A stretch of 64,000 nt of DNA from DASYTH01 sp035762905 (GTDB taxonomy: Bacteria > Actinomycetota > Actinomycetes > Mycobacteriales > Pseudonocardiaceae). The notes beneath the pieces were generated by a model. It had not been told where the DNA came from and ran no database searches. It worked only from the letters and a program-made list of their open reading frames with translations. Numbering within the stretch: the stretch's first letter is position 1; each line of letters opens with the position of its first letter. The stretch spans positions 11,538 through 75,537 of the forward strand of contig NZ_DASUCC010000159.1 in assembly GCF_035762905.1 (NCBI RefSeq), in the 5' to 3' direction. Below are positions 1 to 8,465 of this stretch, piece after piece. A program made the position numbers and the translations under genes.

Positions 1-1602
1 GTGCGGGAAGCGGCGCATGTACTCGTGCCGCAACCCGACGAGCTTGAGCAGCTCGGCCACCCGGTCGACGCGCTCGGACTTGGTGCCGACCCGGTTGACC
101 AGCAACGGCTCGGCGATGATGTCCAGCACGGTCATCCGCGGGTTCAGCGACGAGTACGGGTCCTGGAAGATCATCTGCAGCTCGGAGCGCAGCGGGCGGA
201 CCTGCTTTCGGGACAGTTTCGCCAGATCCACCATTGAGTCGTCGGACTTGCGGAACAGGATCTGGCCGGAGTCGGGATCGAGCGCCCGCAGGATCGCGCG
301 GGCGGTCGTGGTCTTGCCCGATCCGCTCTCGCCGACCAGCGCGAGCGTCTCGCCCTCGCGCAGGTCGAAGGTGACCTCGTCCACGGCGCGCACCCGGGCC
401 CGCACCCGACCGAGCATCCCGCCGCGGATCGGGAAGAACTTGGTCAGCTTTCGCACTTCCAGCAGCTTCGGCAGCTCCAGCCGGGTCCGGTCCGGAATGT
501 CGGTGACAACCGGTTCGGGAGTGTGCAGTTCCACGATCGGCAGCGGTATCGCGCCCGGGATCGTGTTGTCGTACAGGTGACAGGTCACCTCATGACCCGG
601 GCTGACCTCTTCGGTGGCCGGTTCGAGGGCGTCGCACACGTCCATCAGCGAATGCCGGCAGCGGGTGTGGAACGCGCACCCCGCCGGCCGGTTGAACGGG
701 TGCGGGATCGAGCCGGAGATCGTCGGCAGCGTCCCGCGGGCAGTCGTGTGCACGCCGGGGATCGAGGCGAGCAGCGCGCGGGTGTAGGGATGGCGCGGCG
801 CGGCGAAGATCTGCTCGACCGGGCCCTTCTCGACCACCCGGCCCAGATAGATCACCAGCACCTCGTCGGCCATCTCCGCGATCACACCGAGATCGTGGGT
901 GATCAGCATGATCGCCATGTCGGTCTGCCGCTGCAGGCCGCGGATCAGCTCGAGGATCTGGGCCTGGGTGGTGACGTCCAGGGCGGTCGTCGGCTCGTCG
1001 GCGATCAGCAGCCGGGGCTCGCCGGCCAGCGCCATCGCGATCATCGCGCGCTGCCGCAGGCCGCCGGACAACTGCCAGGAGAACTCGTTGGTCACCCCCT
1101 GGGGCCGGGGAATGCCGACCATCTTGAGCAGCTCGAGGGTCCGCTGCTCGGCCTGCTGCTTGGGCAGCCCGGTGTGCAGCCGCACCGCCTCGGTGATCTG
1201 GTTGCCGATGGTGTGCACCGGGCTGAACGAGCTCATCGGCTCCTGGAACACCAGGCCGATGTCGCCGCCCCGGACCTGGCGCAGCTGCGGCCCGTTGGTC
1301 GGCAGCTTGGCAAGATCCACCCAGCCCTCGTCCCTGCGGAGCAGGATCTCGCCCTCGATGATCTTGCCGGGCGGCGAGACGATGCCGAGCAGCGACCGGG
1401 CCGTGATGCTCTTCCCGCAGCCGGTCTCGCCGACCACGCCGAGCGTCTTTCCCGCCGATACGTCGAAGCTGACCCCGTCGACGGCCCGGGTGGTGCCCTC
1501 GTCGGCGAGGAAGTGCGTCTTCAGGTTGCGCACTGACAGCAGGGTGGTGTCATCAATGGGTGTGCTGGTGGGTTCGACCACCGCGACATCACTAGAGGTC
1601 AT
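1..1602 (-). CDS. Oligopeptide/dipeptide ABC transporter, double ATP-binding protein (3' end outside window)
   Basis: Cytoplasmic ATPase that would power the importer encoded just upstream. The minus-strand reading frame is open from ATG 1602 to the window edge and is therefore partial. It carries two complete ABC cassettes in one chain, i.e. an OppD-OppF fusion: a first Walker A (GETGCGKS, about residues 58-65), LSGGLRQR signature and Walker B (LLIADEPTTALD), a cysteine-bearing oligopeptide-transporter C-terminal segment, then a second Walker A (GESGSGKTT) and Q-loop (MIFQDPYSSLNPR). Its ATG overlaps the stop of the upstream permease gene, so translation is probably coupled. The second signature motif and the stop lie outside the window. 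Confidence 0.93.
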   Translation of the reverse strand, partial: MTSSDVAVVEPTSTPIDDTTLLSVRNLKTHFLADEGTTRAVDGVSFDVSAGKTLGVVGETGCGKSITARSLLGIVSPPGKIIEGEILLRRDEGWVDLAKLPTNGPQLRQVRGGDIGLVFQEPMSSFSPVHTIGNQITEAVRLHTGLPKQQAEQRTLELLKMVGIPRPQGVTNEFSWQLSGGLRQRAMIAMALAGEPRLLIADEPTTALDVTTQAQILELIRGLQRQTDMAIMLITHDLGVIAEMADEVLVIYLGRVVEKGPVEQIFAAPRHPYTRALLASIPGVHTTARGTLPTISGSIPHPFNRPAGCAFHTRCRHSLMDVCDALEPATEEVSPGHEVTCHLYDNTIPGAIPLPIVELHTPEPVVTDIPDRTRLELPKLLEVRKLTKFFPIRGGMLGRVRARVRAVDEVTFDLREGETLALVGESGSGKTTTARAILRALDPDSGQILFRKSDDSMVDLAKLSRKQVRPLRSELQMIFQDPYSSLNPRMTVLDIIAEPLLVNRVGTKSERVDRVAELLKLVGLRHEYMRRFPH

Positions 1603-2719
1603 AAGGGTCCGCCGCATCTCGTAAACCGTCACCAAGGAAGTTGAACGCGAGGATCACCGCGACCACCGGCAGCACGGGCAGCAGCATCCACGGGTACAGC
1701 GCCACCGCCTGCACGTTCTGGGCCTGTTGCAGCATGACGCCCCAGGAGATCGCGGGCGGACGCAGTCCGAGTCCGAGGAAGGACAGCGACGTCTCCGCCA
1801 CGATCATCAGGGGCAGTGCCAGCGTGGTCGCCGCGATGATGTGACTGGCGAACAACGGCACCATGTGCTTGAAGATGATCCGTCTCGGGCGGCCGCCCAC
1901 CAGCTCGGCCGCGGTCACGAAGTCCTCGCTGCGGATCTGCATCATCCGGCCGCGCACCACCCGGCCGAGCTCGGTCCAGCCGATCACCGACAGGATGAGG
2001 GTGAGCGCGAAGTAGACCTGGTTCACACTCCAGTCCTTGGGCATCGCCGCGGCAAGGCCCATCCACAGGGGAATCGTGGGGATCGAGCGCAGAATCTCGA
2101 TCGTGCGCTGGATGACCGTGTCCGCCGCTCCGCCGTAGTATCCGGAGATCCCGCCGAGCACCACCCCGAGCAGGATGGACAGCGCCACGCCGGCGAGGCC
2201 GATCAGCATCGACGTGCGGGTGGCGTGGATCAGCCTGGAGAAGATGTCCCGGCCCTGCTGGTCGGTGCCGAACAGGAACAGGGTGTCCTCGGCCCTGGCC
2301 CCCTCGGTTCCGATCAGGTGGATGTCGGTGGTGAACAGGCCGAGGAACTCGTACTCGTAGCCCTTGGCGAACAGGGTGACCGGGATCTTCTGGGTCGGGT
2401 CGACCACGTAGGTCCGCTGCAGCGTGATCGGGTCCCGCTCACCCCGCACCGCGTAGACGTGCGGGGAGAACCCGCCGTCGAACCAGTGCACCTGCTGCGG
2501 CGGCATCAGCGACCGCTGGCCCTCGGACGCGTGTGGGTCCGATGTGGACAGGAAGTCGGCGAACAGCGCCACGAGGTAGAACAGCAACACGACGATGGCG
2601 CCCACCATCGCCAACTTGTGCTTGCGGAACCGCCACCAGATGAGCTGGCGCTGGCTGGCGACGGAGATCCGTTCCTCGTCCTGCGCCGCGGTCGCGACGG
2701 CGGTAGCACTATCGGCCAT
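1592..2719 (-). CDS. ABC transporter permease, DppC/OppC family
   Basis: Inner-membrane permease of 375 residues. It has one N-terminal membrane segment (about residues 36-55), a long extracytoplasmic loop, then the binding-protein-dependent transport domain. The EAA loop that docks the ATPase is visible as ELVGGRPRRIIFKHMVP. Conserved DppC features FGTDQQGRDIFSRLI and ETSLSFLGLGL are present. It overlaps the DppB-type permease gene by 11 bases and the ATPase gene by 11 bases, so the operon is tightly packed. The substrate cannot be read from sequence: this family moves peptides, nickel, opines and metallophore complexes. Confidence 0.94.
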   Translation of the reverse strand: MADSATAVATAAQDEERISVASQRQLIWWRFRKHKLAMVGAIVVLLFYLVALFADFLSTSDPHASEGQRSLMPPQQVHWFDGGFSPHVYAVRGERDPITLQRTYVVDPTQKIPVTLFAKGYEYEFLGLFTTDIHLIGTEGARAEDTLFLFGTDQQGRDIFSRLIHATRTSMLIGLAGVALSILLGVVLGGISGYYGGAADTVIQRTIEILRSIPTIPLWMGLAAAMPKDWSVNQVYFALTLILSVIGWTELGRVVRGRMMQIRSEDFVTAAELVGGRPRRIIFKHMVPLFASHIIAATTLALPLMIVAETSLSFLGLGLRPPAISWGVMLQQAQNVQAVALYPWMLLPVLPVVAVILAFNFLGDGLRDAADPYDL

Positions 2720-3695
2720 GCCGGATCCTCGGGTCGAGCCACATGAGCACCAGGTCGGAGATCAGCGTGCCGATCACGGTCATCACTCCGATCAGCAGCA
2801 CGATCGCGCCGGCCAGGAACATGTCCTGGGCCTGCAACGCCCGCAGCAGCAACGGGCCGACGGTCGGCAGGCTGAGCACGATCGACACCACGATGGCGCC
2901 GGAGACGATCTGCGGGAACAGGAACCCGATGGAGCTCGCGAACGGGTTGAGCGCCACCCGCACCGGGTACTTGCTGATCGCCTTGCGCTCGGTCAGCCCC
3001 TTGGCCGTTGCCGTGATCACGTAGGGCTTCTTCAGCTCGTCCAGCAGGTTTGCCCGCATGATGCGGACCAGCTGCGCGGTCCCGGCCAGACCGAGCACGA
3101 TCGCCGGGATCCACAGGTGCTTGAACAGATCCCAGACCTTGGCGAAGCTCCACCCCGCGGTCTCGTACTCGGCCGAGAACAGACCGCCGACATTGGCGTC
3201 GAACACGGCGAACCCGAAGTACATCAGGATGAGCGCGAGCAGGAAGTTCGGGATCGCGAGGCCGAGGAAACCGAAGAAGGTCAGCGCGTAGTCGCCGAAG
3301 GAGTACCGCCGCACGGCGGAGTAGATGCCGATCGGCAGCGCCACGGCCCAGGTGAAGATGATCGCCGCGACGGAGACCACCATCGTGAGAACCAGCCGGT
3401 CGCCGATCACGTCGGCGACCGGCCGATTCCAATCGAGGGACATGCCGAAGTCACCCTGCAGGACCTGGCCTATCCACGTGAAGTACTGCACGAACACCGG
3501 CTGGTCGAGCCCGTACTCGGCACGCAGCCGCTCCGCCTCGTAGATCGCCGAGGTGTTGCCGCTCGCGGCCAACTCGGCGAGCCGGGTGGTGGCGAAGTCG
3601 CCCGGTGGTAGTTGGATGATCAGGAAGCTCAGCACCGACACCGCCCAGACCGTGAACAGTCCCAGGGCGAGCCGTCGGCCGATGTAGTTCAGCAC
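2709..3695 (-). CDS. ABC transporter permease, DppB/OppB family
   Basis: Inner-membrane permease of 328 residues, partner of the DppC-type subunit. The N-terminus (NYIGRRLALGLFTVWAVSVL) is the typical DppB first helix, followed by a periplasmic loop with the family motif YGLDQPVFVQYFTWI and a transport domain of five or more helices. A GTG start at 3695 is chosen because it places the first membrane helix at residue 5. The gene lies 28 bases downstream of the binding-protein gene and overlaps the next permease, so it belongs to the same operon. Confidence 0.93.
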   Translation of the reverse strand: MLNYIGRRLALGLFTVWAVSVLSFLIIQLPPGDFATTRLAELAASGNTSAIYEAERLRAEYGLDQPVFVQYFTWIGQVLQGDFGMSLDWNRPVADVIGDRLVLTMVVSVAAIIFTWAVALPIGIYSAVRRYSFGDYALTFFGFLGLAIPNFLLALILMYFGFAVFDANVGGLFSAEYETAGWSFAKVWDLFKHLWIPAIVLGLAGTAQLVRIMRANLLDELKKPYVITATAKGLTERKAISKYPVRVALNPFASSIGFLFPQIVSGAIVVSIVLSLPTVGPLLLRALQAQDMFLAGAIVLLIGVMTVIGTLISDLVLMWLDPRIRHGR

Positions 3696-3723
3696 TGGTG
3701 TGTGTCACCGTCCTTGGTGGACG

Positions 3724-5802
3724 TTATTCGTAGTAGTACGTCATGGGGTAGGTGTTGTTGAGGCTCTTCATGGTTTGGGAGTTGACGACGCGGGCCGGGA
3801 CGTTGCGGAGCTTGTTGCTGGTGAGGTAGACGCCGTTGGCGGACAGCCCGAACCCGACAAGGCCGATGGACCAGACCTGGTCGGCGTGCAGCTTGTAGAT
3901 TTCCTTGCCGATCCGGATCCGCTCGGCCTCGTCGGGTTCCATCTGGCCCTTGTCGTAGAGGGCCATGGCCTCTTTGAGGCGCAGTGACTCCGGTGGCTCC
4001 TTGCCCTGCGCCCCGCCGGAGGCGAACCACTGGGCGTAGGGGATGCCGATCATGCCGGGGAAGCCGGTGGTGACCGTGGGCAGGAAGGCCTCGGGCCGCA
4101 GGAACGGGTCGTCGCTGCCGACCTGCTGGCAGGACAGCATCAGCTGGTTCGAGTTGGCCCGCTGGGTGAGCAGGCTGCCCTCCACCGAGGCCACGTTGAG
4201 ATCGATCCCGATCTGCTGCCACTGCCGCTTGACCATCTCGCCCACCCCGACGAAGTCGGCGAAGTTGGAGAAGGCCTGGAAGTCCAGCCGGATCCGGCCG
4301 GCACCGTCCTTGCGCAGCCGGTAGCCCTCGGCATCCTTGGCGGTCAGGCCCAGCCCGTCGAGCAGCGTGTTGGCCTGCGCCACGTCGTAGGTGGCCCACT
4401 TGGTGTGCCACTCCGGGCCGGGATCGTAGATGCTGCCCTCGGCCACCATCGTCGCCGACGGCGTGCAGGTGCCGAGGAAGAACGCCTCGTTGACCTGACC
4501 GCGGTCGATCCCCAGCGACAGCGCCCGGCGGAACTCCACCGTGCGGATCAGCTCACCGAGCTCCTTGTCCTGCTCATAGGCCAGGTTCAACCGCAGCCCA
4601 CAGTCCAGTTCGGTGGACGGCGCCCGGTGGATCGTGTACGCGCTCTTCTTCTCGTTCTCCAACAGCACCGGCAGGTTCGTCACACCAAGGCCGCGGTCCT
4701 GCACGTCGTAGTCACCCGCAGCCGCGCGCAGACCGAGCACCTCGGTGTTCTCGATGTTGCCCATGGTGATCTTGCTGATGTAGGGCAGCTGATTGCCCTC
4801 GTGATCCACCCAGATGCTGTACGGGTTCGGCCCGAACTCCCACGGCGGGTTGCTGATCGGCCGGGTCAGCACCCACGGCGTCACCACCGGCAACGCCGGG
4901 TTGCGATGCCACGAGGCCTGATTGCGGAAGTACGCCGCCCACCCCTTGAACCCGGCATCCGCGGCCAACTTGTTCGCCGCGTCCATCGAGGTGTACTCCG
5001 GATGGAACTGCGACAGGTAGTGCTTGGGCATGAACCCGCCGCCACCCAGATGCGCGTTCCCGGCCATCCCCGCGATATCCGACGACCCGGCCATTCGCTG
5101 CGGCAACAACGGATTGGGCGCCGGCGAGACATACCGCACGGTGAACTCGTCGACCCGCTCCACCTTGACGTCCTGGCCGCCGATCTTCATCGACGACGAC
5201 CCGGTGCCCACCTCACGGCTGCTGGCCACACTGGTGAACCAGAACACGATGTCATCAGCGGTCAACGGTTGACCGTCAGACCACTTCATCCCCTTGCGCA
5301 GCTGCAACGTCAGCACCCGACCGTCCTCGCTCAACTCGAACCCGCGAGCGATATTGGGCACCAACTTCTCAAACCGGTAATCCCAGTACAACAAACTGTC
5401 CGGACCCGAACAGAACCGCACCGCATTCTGAAAATCGGACTGCCCGATGAAACCGCGACGAATCTGCCCCCCGTACCGACCCACCCCATGCACCGGCTTC
5501 AACACCAACGGATCCGAACCGACCCGCTGGTCCACCGGCGGCAACTTCCCCTCCGCCACCAACTTCGCCAGCTCAGGCGCCTCCCGAAACGCCTTCGGGA
5601 ACCGAGCCGGATCGAGGACAACCTCGGCGCCCTCGATATCGGGTAACCCCGCCCGAGGCCCACCACCGCGGCCACCTCCGCCCCCAGGCCCCGACTCCGG
5701 CGGCGCCACCGGCGACGAACATCCCCCCAAAACCAGACCGCCACCCCCCAACACCACCACGCCACCCAAAAACTCCCGTCTCGACAAACCGCGGCGGCGC
5801 AT
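3724..5802 (-). CDS. Family 5 extracellular solute-binding lipoprotein of an Opp-type importer
   Basis: Membrane-anchored receptor of the ABC importer, 692 residues. The N-terminus has a twin-arginine signal (LSRREFLGG, residues 6-14) and a lipobox ending at Cys28 (LVLGGC), so it should be exported folded by Tat and lipidated. A Gly-rich linker follows, then the SBP_bac_5 fold (for example LRKGMKWSDGQPLTADDIVF). The ATG at 5802 is preferred over the TTG directly upstream because GGAAGG lies about 10 bases before it. It is the first large gene of the importer operon and lies 97 bases downstream of the conserved small gene. The ligand could be a peptide, an opine or a metal complex. Confidence 0.92.
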   Translation of the reverse strand: MRRRGLSRREFLGGVVVLGGGGLVLGGCSSPVAPPESGPGGGGGRGGGPRAGLPDIEGAEVVLDPARFPKAFREAPELAKLVAEGKLPPVDQRVGSDPLVLKPVHGVGRYGGQIRRGFIGQSDFQNAVRFCSGPDSLLYWDYRFEKLVPNIARGFELSEDGRVLTLQLRKGMKWSDGQPLTADDIVFWFTSVASSREVGTGSSSMKIGGQDVKVERVDEFTVRYVSPAPNPLLPQRMAGSSDIAGMAGNAHLGGGGFMPKHYLSQFHPEYTSMDAANKLAADAGFKGWAAYFRNQASWHRNPALPVVTPWVLTRPISNPPWEFGPNPYSIWVDHEGNQLPYISKITMGNIENTEVLGLRAAAGDYDVQDRGLGVTNLPVLLENEKKSAYTIHRAPSTELDCGLRLNLAYEQDKELGELIRTVEFRRALSLGIDRGQVNEAFFLGTCTPSATMVAEGSIYDPGPEWHTKWATYDVAQANTLLDGLGLTAKDAEGYRLRKDGAGRIRLDFQAFSNFADFVGVGEMVKRQWQQIGIDLNVASVEGSLLTQRANSNQLMLSCQQVGSDDPFLRPEAFLPTVTTGFPGMIGIPYAQWFASGGAQGKEPPESLRLKEAMALYDKGQMEPDEAERIRIGKEIYKLHADQVWSIGLVGFGLSANGVYLTSNKLRNVPARVVNSQTMKSLNNTYPMTYYYE

Positions 5803-5899
5803 CAAAACAACACCTTCCCTACCTCATGTGCATACGCGAACAGCACCAGCCATCCCACACCTACGGAGACCGGCTATGACCAGAGCGGATATTGAACAG

Positions 5900-6094
5900 C
5901 TATCGAGAGTCGGGACCGTTGCCGACCACGGATCGCTGCTGGCCGAACCGACGCCCAGCCCCACCCGGCAGCCCGATACCAGGCACGGGACCCACGGTCC
6001 AGCAGTCGAAACCCAGGCTCAACATCGTGTCACCACAACGCCACCACGCTCGCCGAACAGGCGCACGGGAACCCGAACCGCTGATGATCGGCAC
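5900..6094 (-). CDS. Conserved small protein, candidate signalling peptide precursor (copy 1)
   Basis: A 64-residue frame between the regulator and importer genes, starting at GTG 6094 with GGAGAG just upstream. I do not recognise it in any family. Its central part reads MLSLGFDCWTVGPVPGIGL. The paralogue at 25100-25303 reads MLSLALDCWTMGPVAGISL, and the frame stays aligned from start to stop with a shared Gln-Gln-Arg-Ser near the C-terminus. Many codon differences are synonymous, including Ser AGC/TCC, Leu TTG/CTT and CTG/TTG, Gly GGT/GGC and Pro CCC/CCG. This indicates selection on the minus-strand protein. The plus-strand frame over the same bases shows mostly replacement changes. No signal peptide is evident. 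A peptide pheromone precursor, a RiPP precursor or a leader peptide are all possible. Confidence 0.6.
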   Translation of the reverse strand: MPIISGSGSRAPVRRAWWRCGDTMLSLGFDCWTVGPVPGIGLPGGAGRRFGQQRSVVGNGPDSR

Positions 6095-6239
6095 TGCGCT
6101 CTCCAATCCCGTTCGGCCCCGAGCGCCAGGAGAAACCACGGCCACCCAACACATACGTGCTCGTCGCCCGCTTCGTTGAGTTTCCGGGGTCCGATCGTCT
6201 GATCCCCCTCAGATGATCGGATGATTGCTACCTAAGCAG

Positions 6240-6315
6240 GTTACTCGAAGGTAACTACCACGATCCGTGGTAGCACGATGCGCCACCGGGCGTACCCCTA
6301 CCCCTGCCTGGGGTA
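6240..6315. promoter_or_regulatory. Leader/operator of small gene copy 1 with three inverted repeats
   Basis: The stretch between the XRE gene and the small gene holds GTTAC-6-GTAAC (about 6241-6256), CTACCACG-3-CGTGGTAG (6255-6273) and TACCCC-5-GGGGTA (6299-6315). The same order recurs, less perfectly, at 25448-25525 ahead of small gene copy 2, at almost the same distance from its start (161 against 163 bases). The second repeat is the likeliest operator for the adjacent XRE regulator. The third resembles CsoR-type copper operators (TACCCC/GGGGTA arms). The rest of 5806-6335 outside this element and the small gene shows nothing further I can identify. Confidence 0.55.
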
Positions 6316-6335
6316 CCTCCTAGGTACAAAAAAAA

Positions 6336-7547
6336 TCACTGTACGAGCACACCCATCCGATCGGCCAAGGGCCGTAGGTCCGATCGGGTCAACGAGCTCT
6401 CCCGGCGCAGCAACTCCCGCACCATCGACCGCACCTCGACGTTGAACCGCAGCTCGTCAGCGGACTCGCGCTCCGCACGCAGCAGCATGTGCACCGCCGC
6501 CACATCCTCGCCGCGGATGCCGTACGCCCGGGCCAGCTCCACGTAGTAGGAGAACCGCCGCTCCACACTGGGCAGTTTGCTCACATCACACTGCTGTCCC
6601 GCCCGGATCGCCTCACCCGGCCGGGACAGCTCCACAGCCAGCCGCACCCGATGGATACCGACATTGGTCGGGCCGAACACGGTCCGAAAGTCGTTGCGCT
6701 CCCCCACCTTCGCCGCCACCCGATCGGCGACCTCCAAGGCGCACGCCACCCCGTGCTCATCGCCCAACCGCGCGCACTGCAGTGCGCGCAGCAGGTGCAG
6801 GGCACCGAAGATGCTCATCCGCTGGATCGGGGCGTCCGCCAGGGTCGGCTCCAACTCGGCGGCGGCGCCCCTGGCCAGGTCGGCGACCACCTCGGTATGC
6901 CCCTGCTCGGCGAGGATCATCCCCTGGTTCCACGCCGACGCGGCCTTGAAGTCCAGATCGTCGGCCTTGATCGCCGCCGCCATCGCGCGATCGGCCGCCA
7001 GCAGCGACACGTCGTGCGCGCGCACCCGCTTGGTGAACGCCCGGGTCAGGAAGTACAGCATCGACGCGCTGCGCAACAGGCTCGCCCGCTCCGGCCCGTC
7101 CACCACCGGAATCGTCGCCCGCACCTCGGTGATCAGATCCGGCAGCATGGCGCCGACCTGGTTGAACGGCCGGCGCTCCTGCCAGATCCCCCACGCCGTC
7201 CGTACCGCGGTGCCGAGCCGTTCGACATCGGGAGGCCCGGTGAGCCGGGGATCGAACGACACCATGGCCGCCCGGATCGCCGGCACGGTCTCGTGTCCGG
7301 CGGGCTCCTCCGGCAGTTCGCCCACCGGCAGACCGGTCAGCTTGTACAGATCCCGGACCCGCAGGATGCGCGCGATCTCGATCCAGTCGGAGAACGCGGC
7401 CACCTGCCGTTCCCCGGACTCCCATTTTCGCCACGCCGAGACCGTGCAGCCCTTGAGCTGCGCACATTGCTCCTGTGTCAGCCCGATCCGCCTGCGATAC
7501 AACCGAATCCGCTCACCCGGTGGTAAGTCTGGCTTAACAGCCACCAC
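6336..7547 (-). CDS. XRE-family regulator with helical (TPR-like) C-terminus
   Basis: DNA-binding regulator of about 403 residues. The N-terminal helix-turn-helix (about residues 10-65) is clear: GERIRLYRRRIGLTQEQCAQ followed by TVSAWRKWESGERQV. The remaining 330 residues are Ala/Leu/Arg-rich helical repeats of TPR type, as in RRNPP regulators that bind small peptides and in several actinomycete cluster regulators. GTG 7547 is chosen over the TTG at 7601 because the helix-turn-helix then starts near the N-terminus and a GAGG precedes it. The gene is followed by the small gene and the oligopeptide importer, all on the same strand. Inducer unknown. Confidence 0.8.
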   Translation of the reverse strand: MVAVKPDLPPGERIRLYRRRIGLTQEQCAQLKGCTVSAWRKWESGERQVAAFSDWIEIARILRVRDLYKLTGLPVGELPEEPAGHETVPAIRAAMVSFDPRLTGPPDVERLGTAVRTAWGIWQERRPFNQVGAMLPDLITEVRATIPVVDGPERASLLRSASMLYFLTRAFTKRVRAHDVSLLAADRAMAAAIKADDLDFKAASAWNQGMILAEQGHTEVVADLARGAAAELEPTLADAPIQRMSIFGALHLLRALQCARLGDEHGVACALEVADRVAAKVGERNDFRTVFGPTNVGIHRVRLAVELSRPGEAIRAGQQCDVSKLPSVERRFSYYVELARAYGIRGEDVAAVHMLLRAERESADELRFNVEVRSMVRELLRRESSLTRSDLRPLADRMGVLVQ

Positions 7548-7608
7548 AGCGCACCTCGCACAAACCGTCGGTTCGCATATGATAATCCGCCGGAGTCGCA
7601 AGTGCGAT

Positions 7609-7630
7609 CATGCATACTGCTTTGTGCATG
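7609..7630. promoter_or_regulatory. Inverted repeat upstream of the XRE gene
   Basis: CATGCA and TGCATG arms separated by 10 bases lie about 60 bases before the regulator start. The position suits an autoregulatory operator. No matching copy was found in the small-gene leaders, so the assignment is weak. Confidence 0.3.
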
Positions 7631-7686
7631 TCGAGCAAAAATATCGATTACCCGATGTGGTAAGTCGGTTACGCTGCGCTGAAAAT

Positions 7687-7718
7687 GGGGCCCCGGACCG
7701 CACGGGGTCCGGGGCCCC
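7687..7718 (-). terminator. Strong hairpin terminator after the ycnI-like gene
   Basis: A 13-base perfect stem (GGGGCCCCGGACC with GGTCCGGGGCCCC) and a 6-base loop. Read on the minus strand it is followed by ATTTTC. It separates the copper operon from the XRE regulator gene. Confidence 0.8.
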
Positions 7719-7739
7719 AACTCGGGCGGGGTGCCCGAC

Positions 7740-8432
7740 CTAGGCCGGTGCCTCATCACCCCTTCCACGCCGAGCGGTCCGCATGGCCAGCACCACCGCC
7801 AAGAGCGCGACCAGCACGGCCACCGTGGTGGTGACCGCGAGCACCCAGAACGTGGCGCTCGAAGGTGCTCCGCCCGCCGATGCGGACGCCGCCACGGTGT
7901 GGCCGGCGTGTGCAACCGCATCGGCGGAGCCGCCGGCGGCGATGACCAGAACCGGCGCGGGATGCTCCGGCTCCGGCCCGTTCGTCACCGGCTCGTCGAT
8001 CCACCGCACCACTTCGCCGTCGGCATAGGTCTGGACGACCTTGAAGACCAGCCGGTCGGTCGTGGGCAGCGGACCAGCGACAATTCGGAACACCTCGTAC
8101 TCGCCCGGCTTGACGGCCGTGTCCGGACCGACGGCGTTCCATTCGATCTCGCTGACCGCATCGGTCCGCTTGCCGACCCGGTAGATCCATCCGGGATGCG
8201 GCAGGACGGACACCGAGGCGATCGGCAGATCGGTCGGGAACGCCACCTGTAGCTTCACCGTGCTGGCGGTGTCGCTCTCGTTCGGCACCCGGAAGGCGAT
8301 CTCCGCGTGACCACCCTGTACCGCGTCGTCGGAGTGGACGGTGACGTGTGCGCCGGCAACCGAACCGGTGCCCACGATCAGTCCGAACGACACGGCGAGC
8401 AGCACGCCCAGCCGGGCGAGTAGCCGAGGCAT
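7740..8432 (-). CDS. YcnI/DUF1775-family copper-associated exported protein
   Basis: A 230-residue protein with a signal peptide ending at Ala28, so the mature chain begins His-Val-Thr-Val. Known YcnI proteins bind Cu(II) with the N-terminal His and a Glu (here HAEIAFRVPNE). The conserved HPGWIYRV segment is present, and a C-terminal membrane anchor (about residues 190-216) ends in Arg-rich residues. GGAGG lies 4 bases before the ATG. It sits 33 bases downstream of the giant oxidase gene and probably shares its transcript. Role inferred: copper binding or delivery at the outer face of the membrane. Confidence 0.9.
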   Translation of the reverse strand: MPRLLARLGVLLAVSFGLIVGTGSVAGAHVTVHSDDAVQGGHAEIAFRVPNESDTASTVKLQVAFPTDLPIASVSVLPHPGWIYRVGKRTDAVSEIEWNAVGPDTAVKPGEYEVFRIVAGPLPTTDRLVFKVVQTYADGEVVRWIDEPVTNGPEPEHPAPVLVIAAGGSADAVAHAGHTVAASASAGGAPSSATFWVLAVTTTVAVLVALLAVVLAMRTARRGRGDEAPA

Positions 8433-8465
8433 CGAACCTCCTTTCTGGCTACCAGAGCCTGATCA

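Noticed and set aside
5892..6179. Plus-strand open frame over the small gene copy 1, also open in copy 2 (25137-25388).
   Set aside because: Comparison of the two copies shows mostly amino acid replacements in this frame, while the minus-strand frame keeps its residues with synonymous changes.
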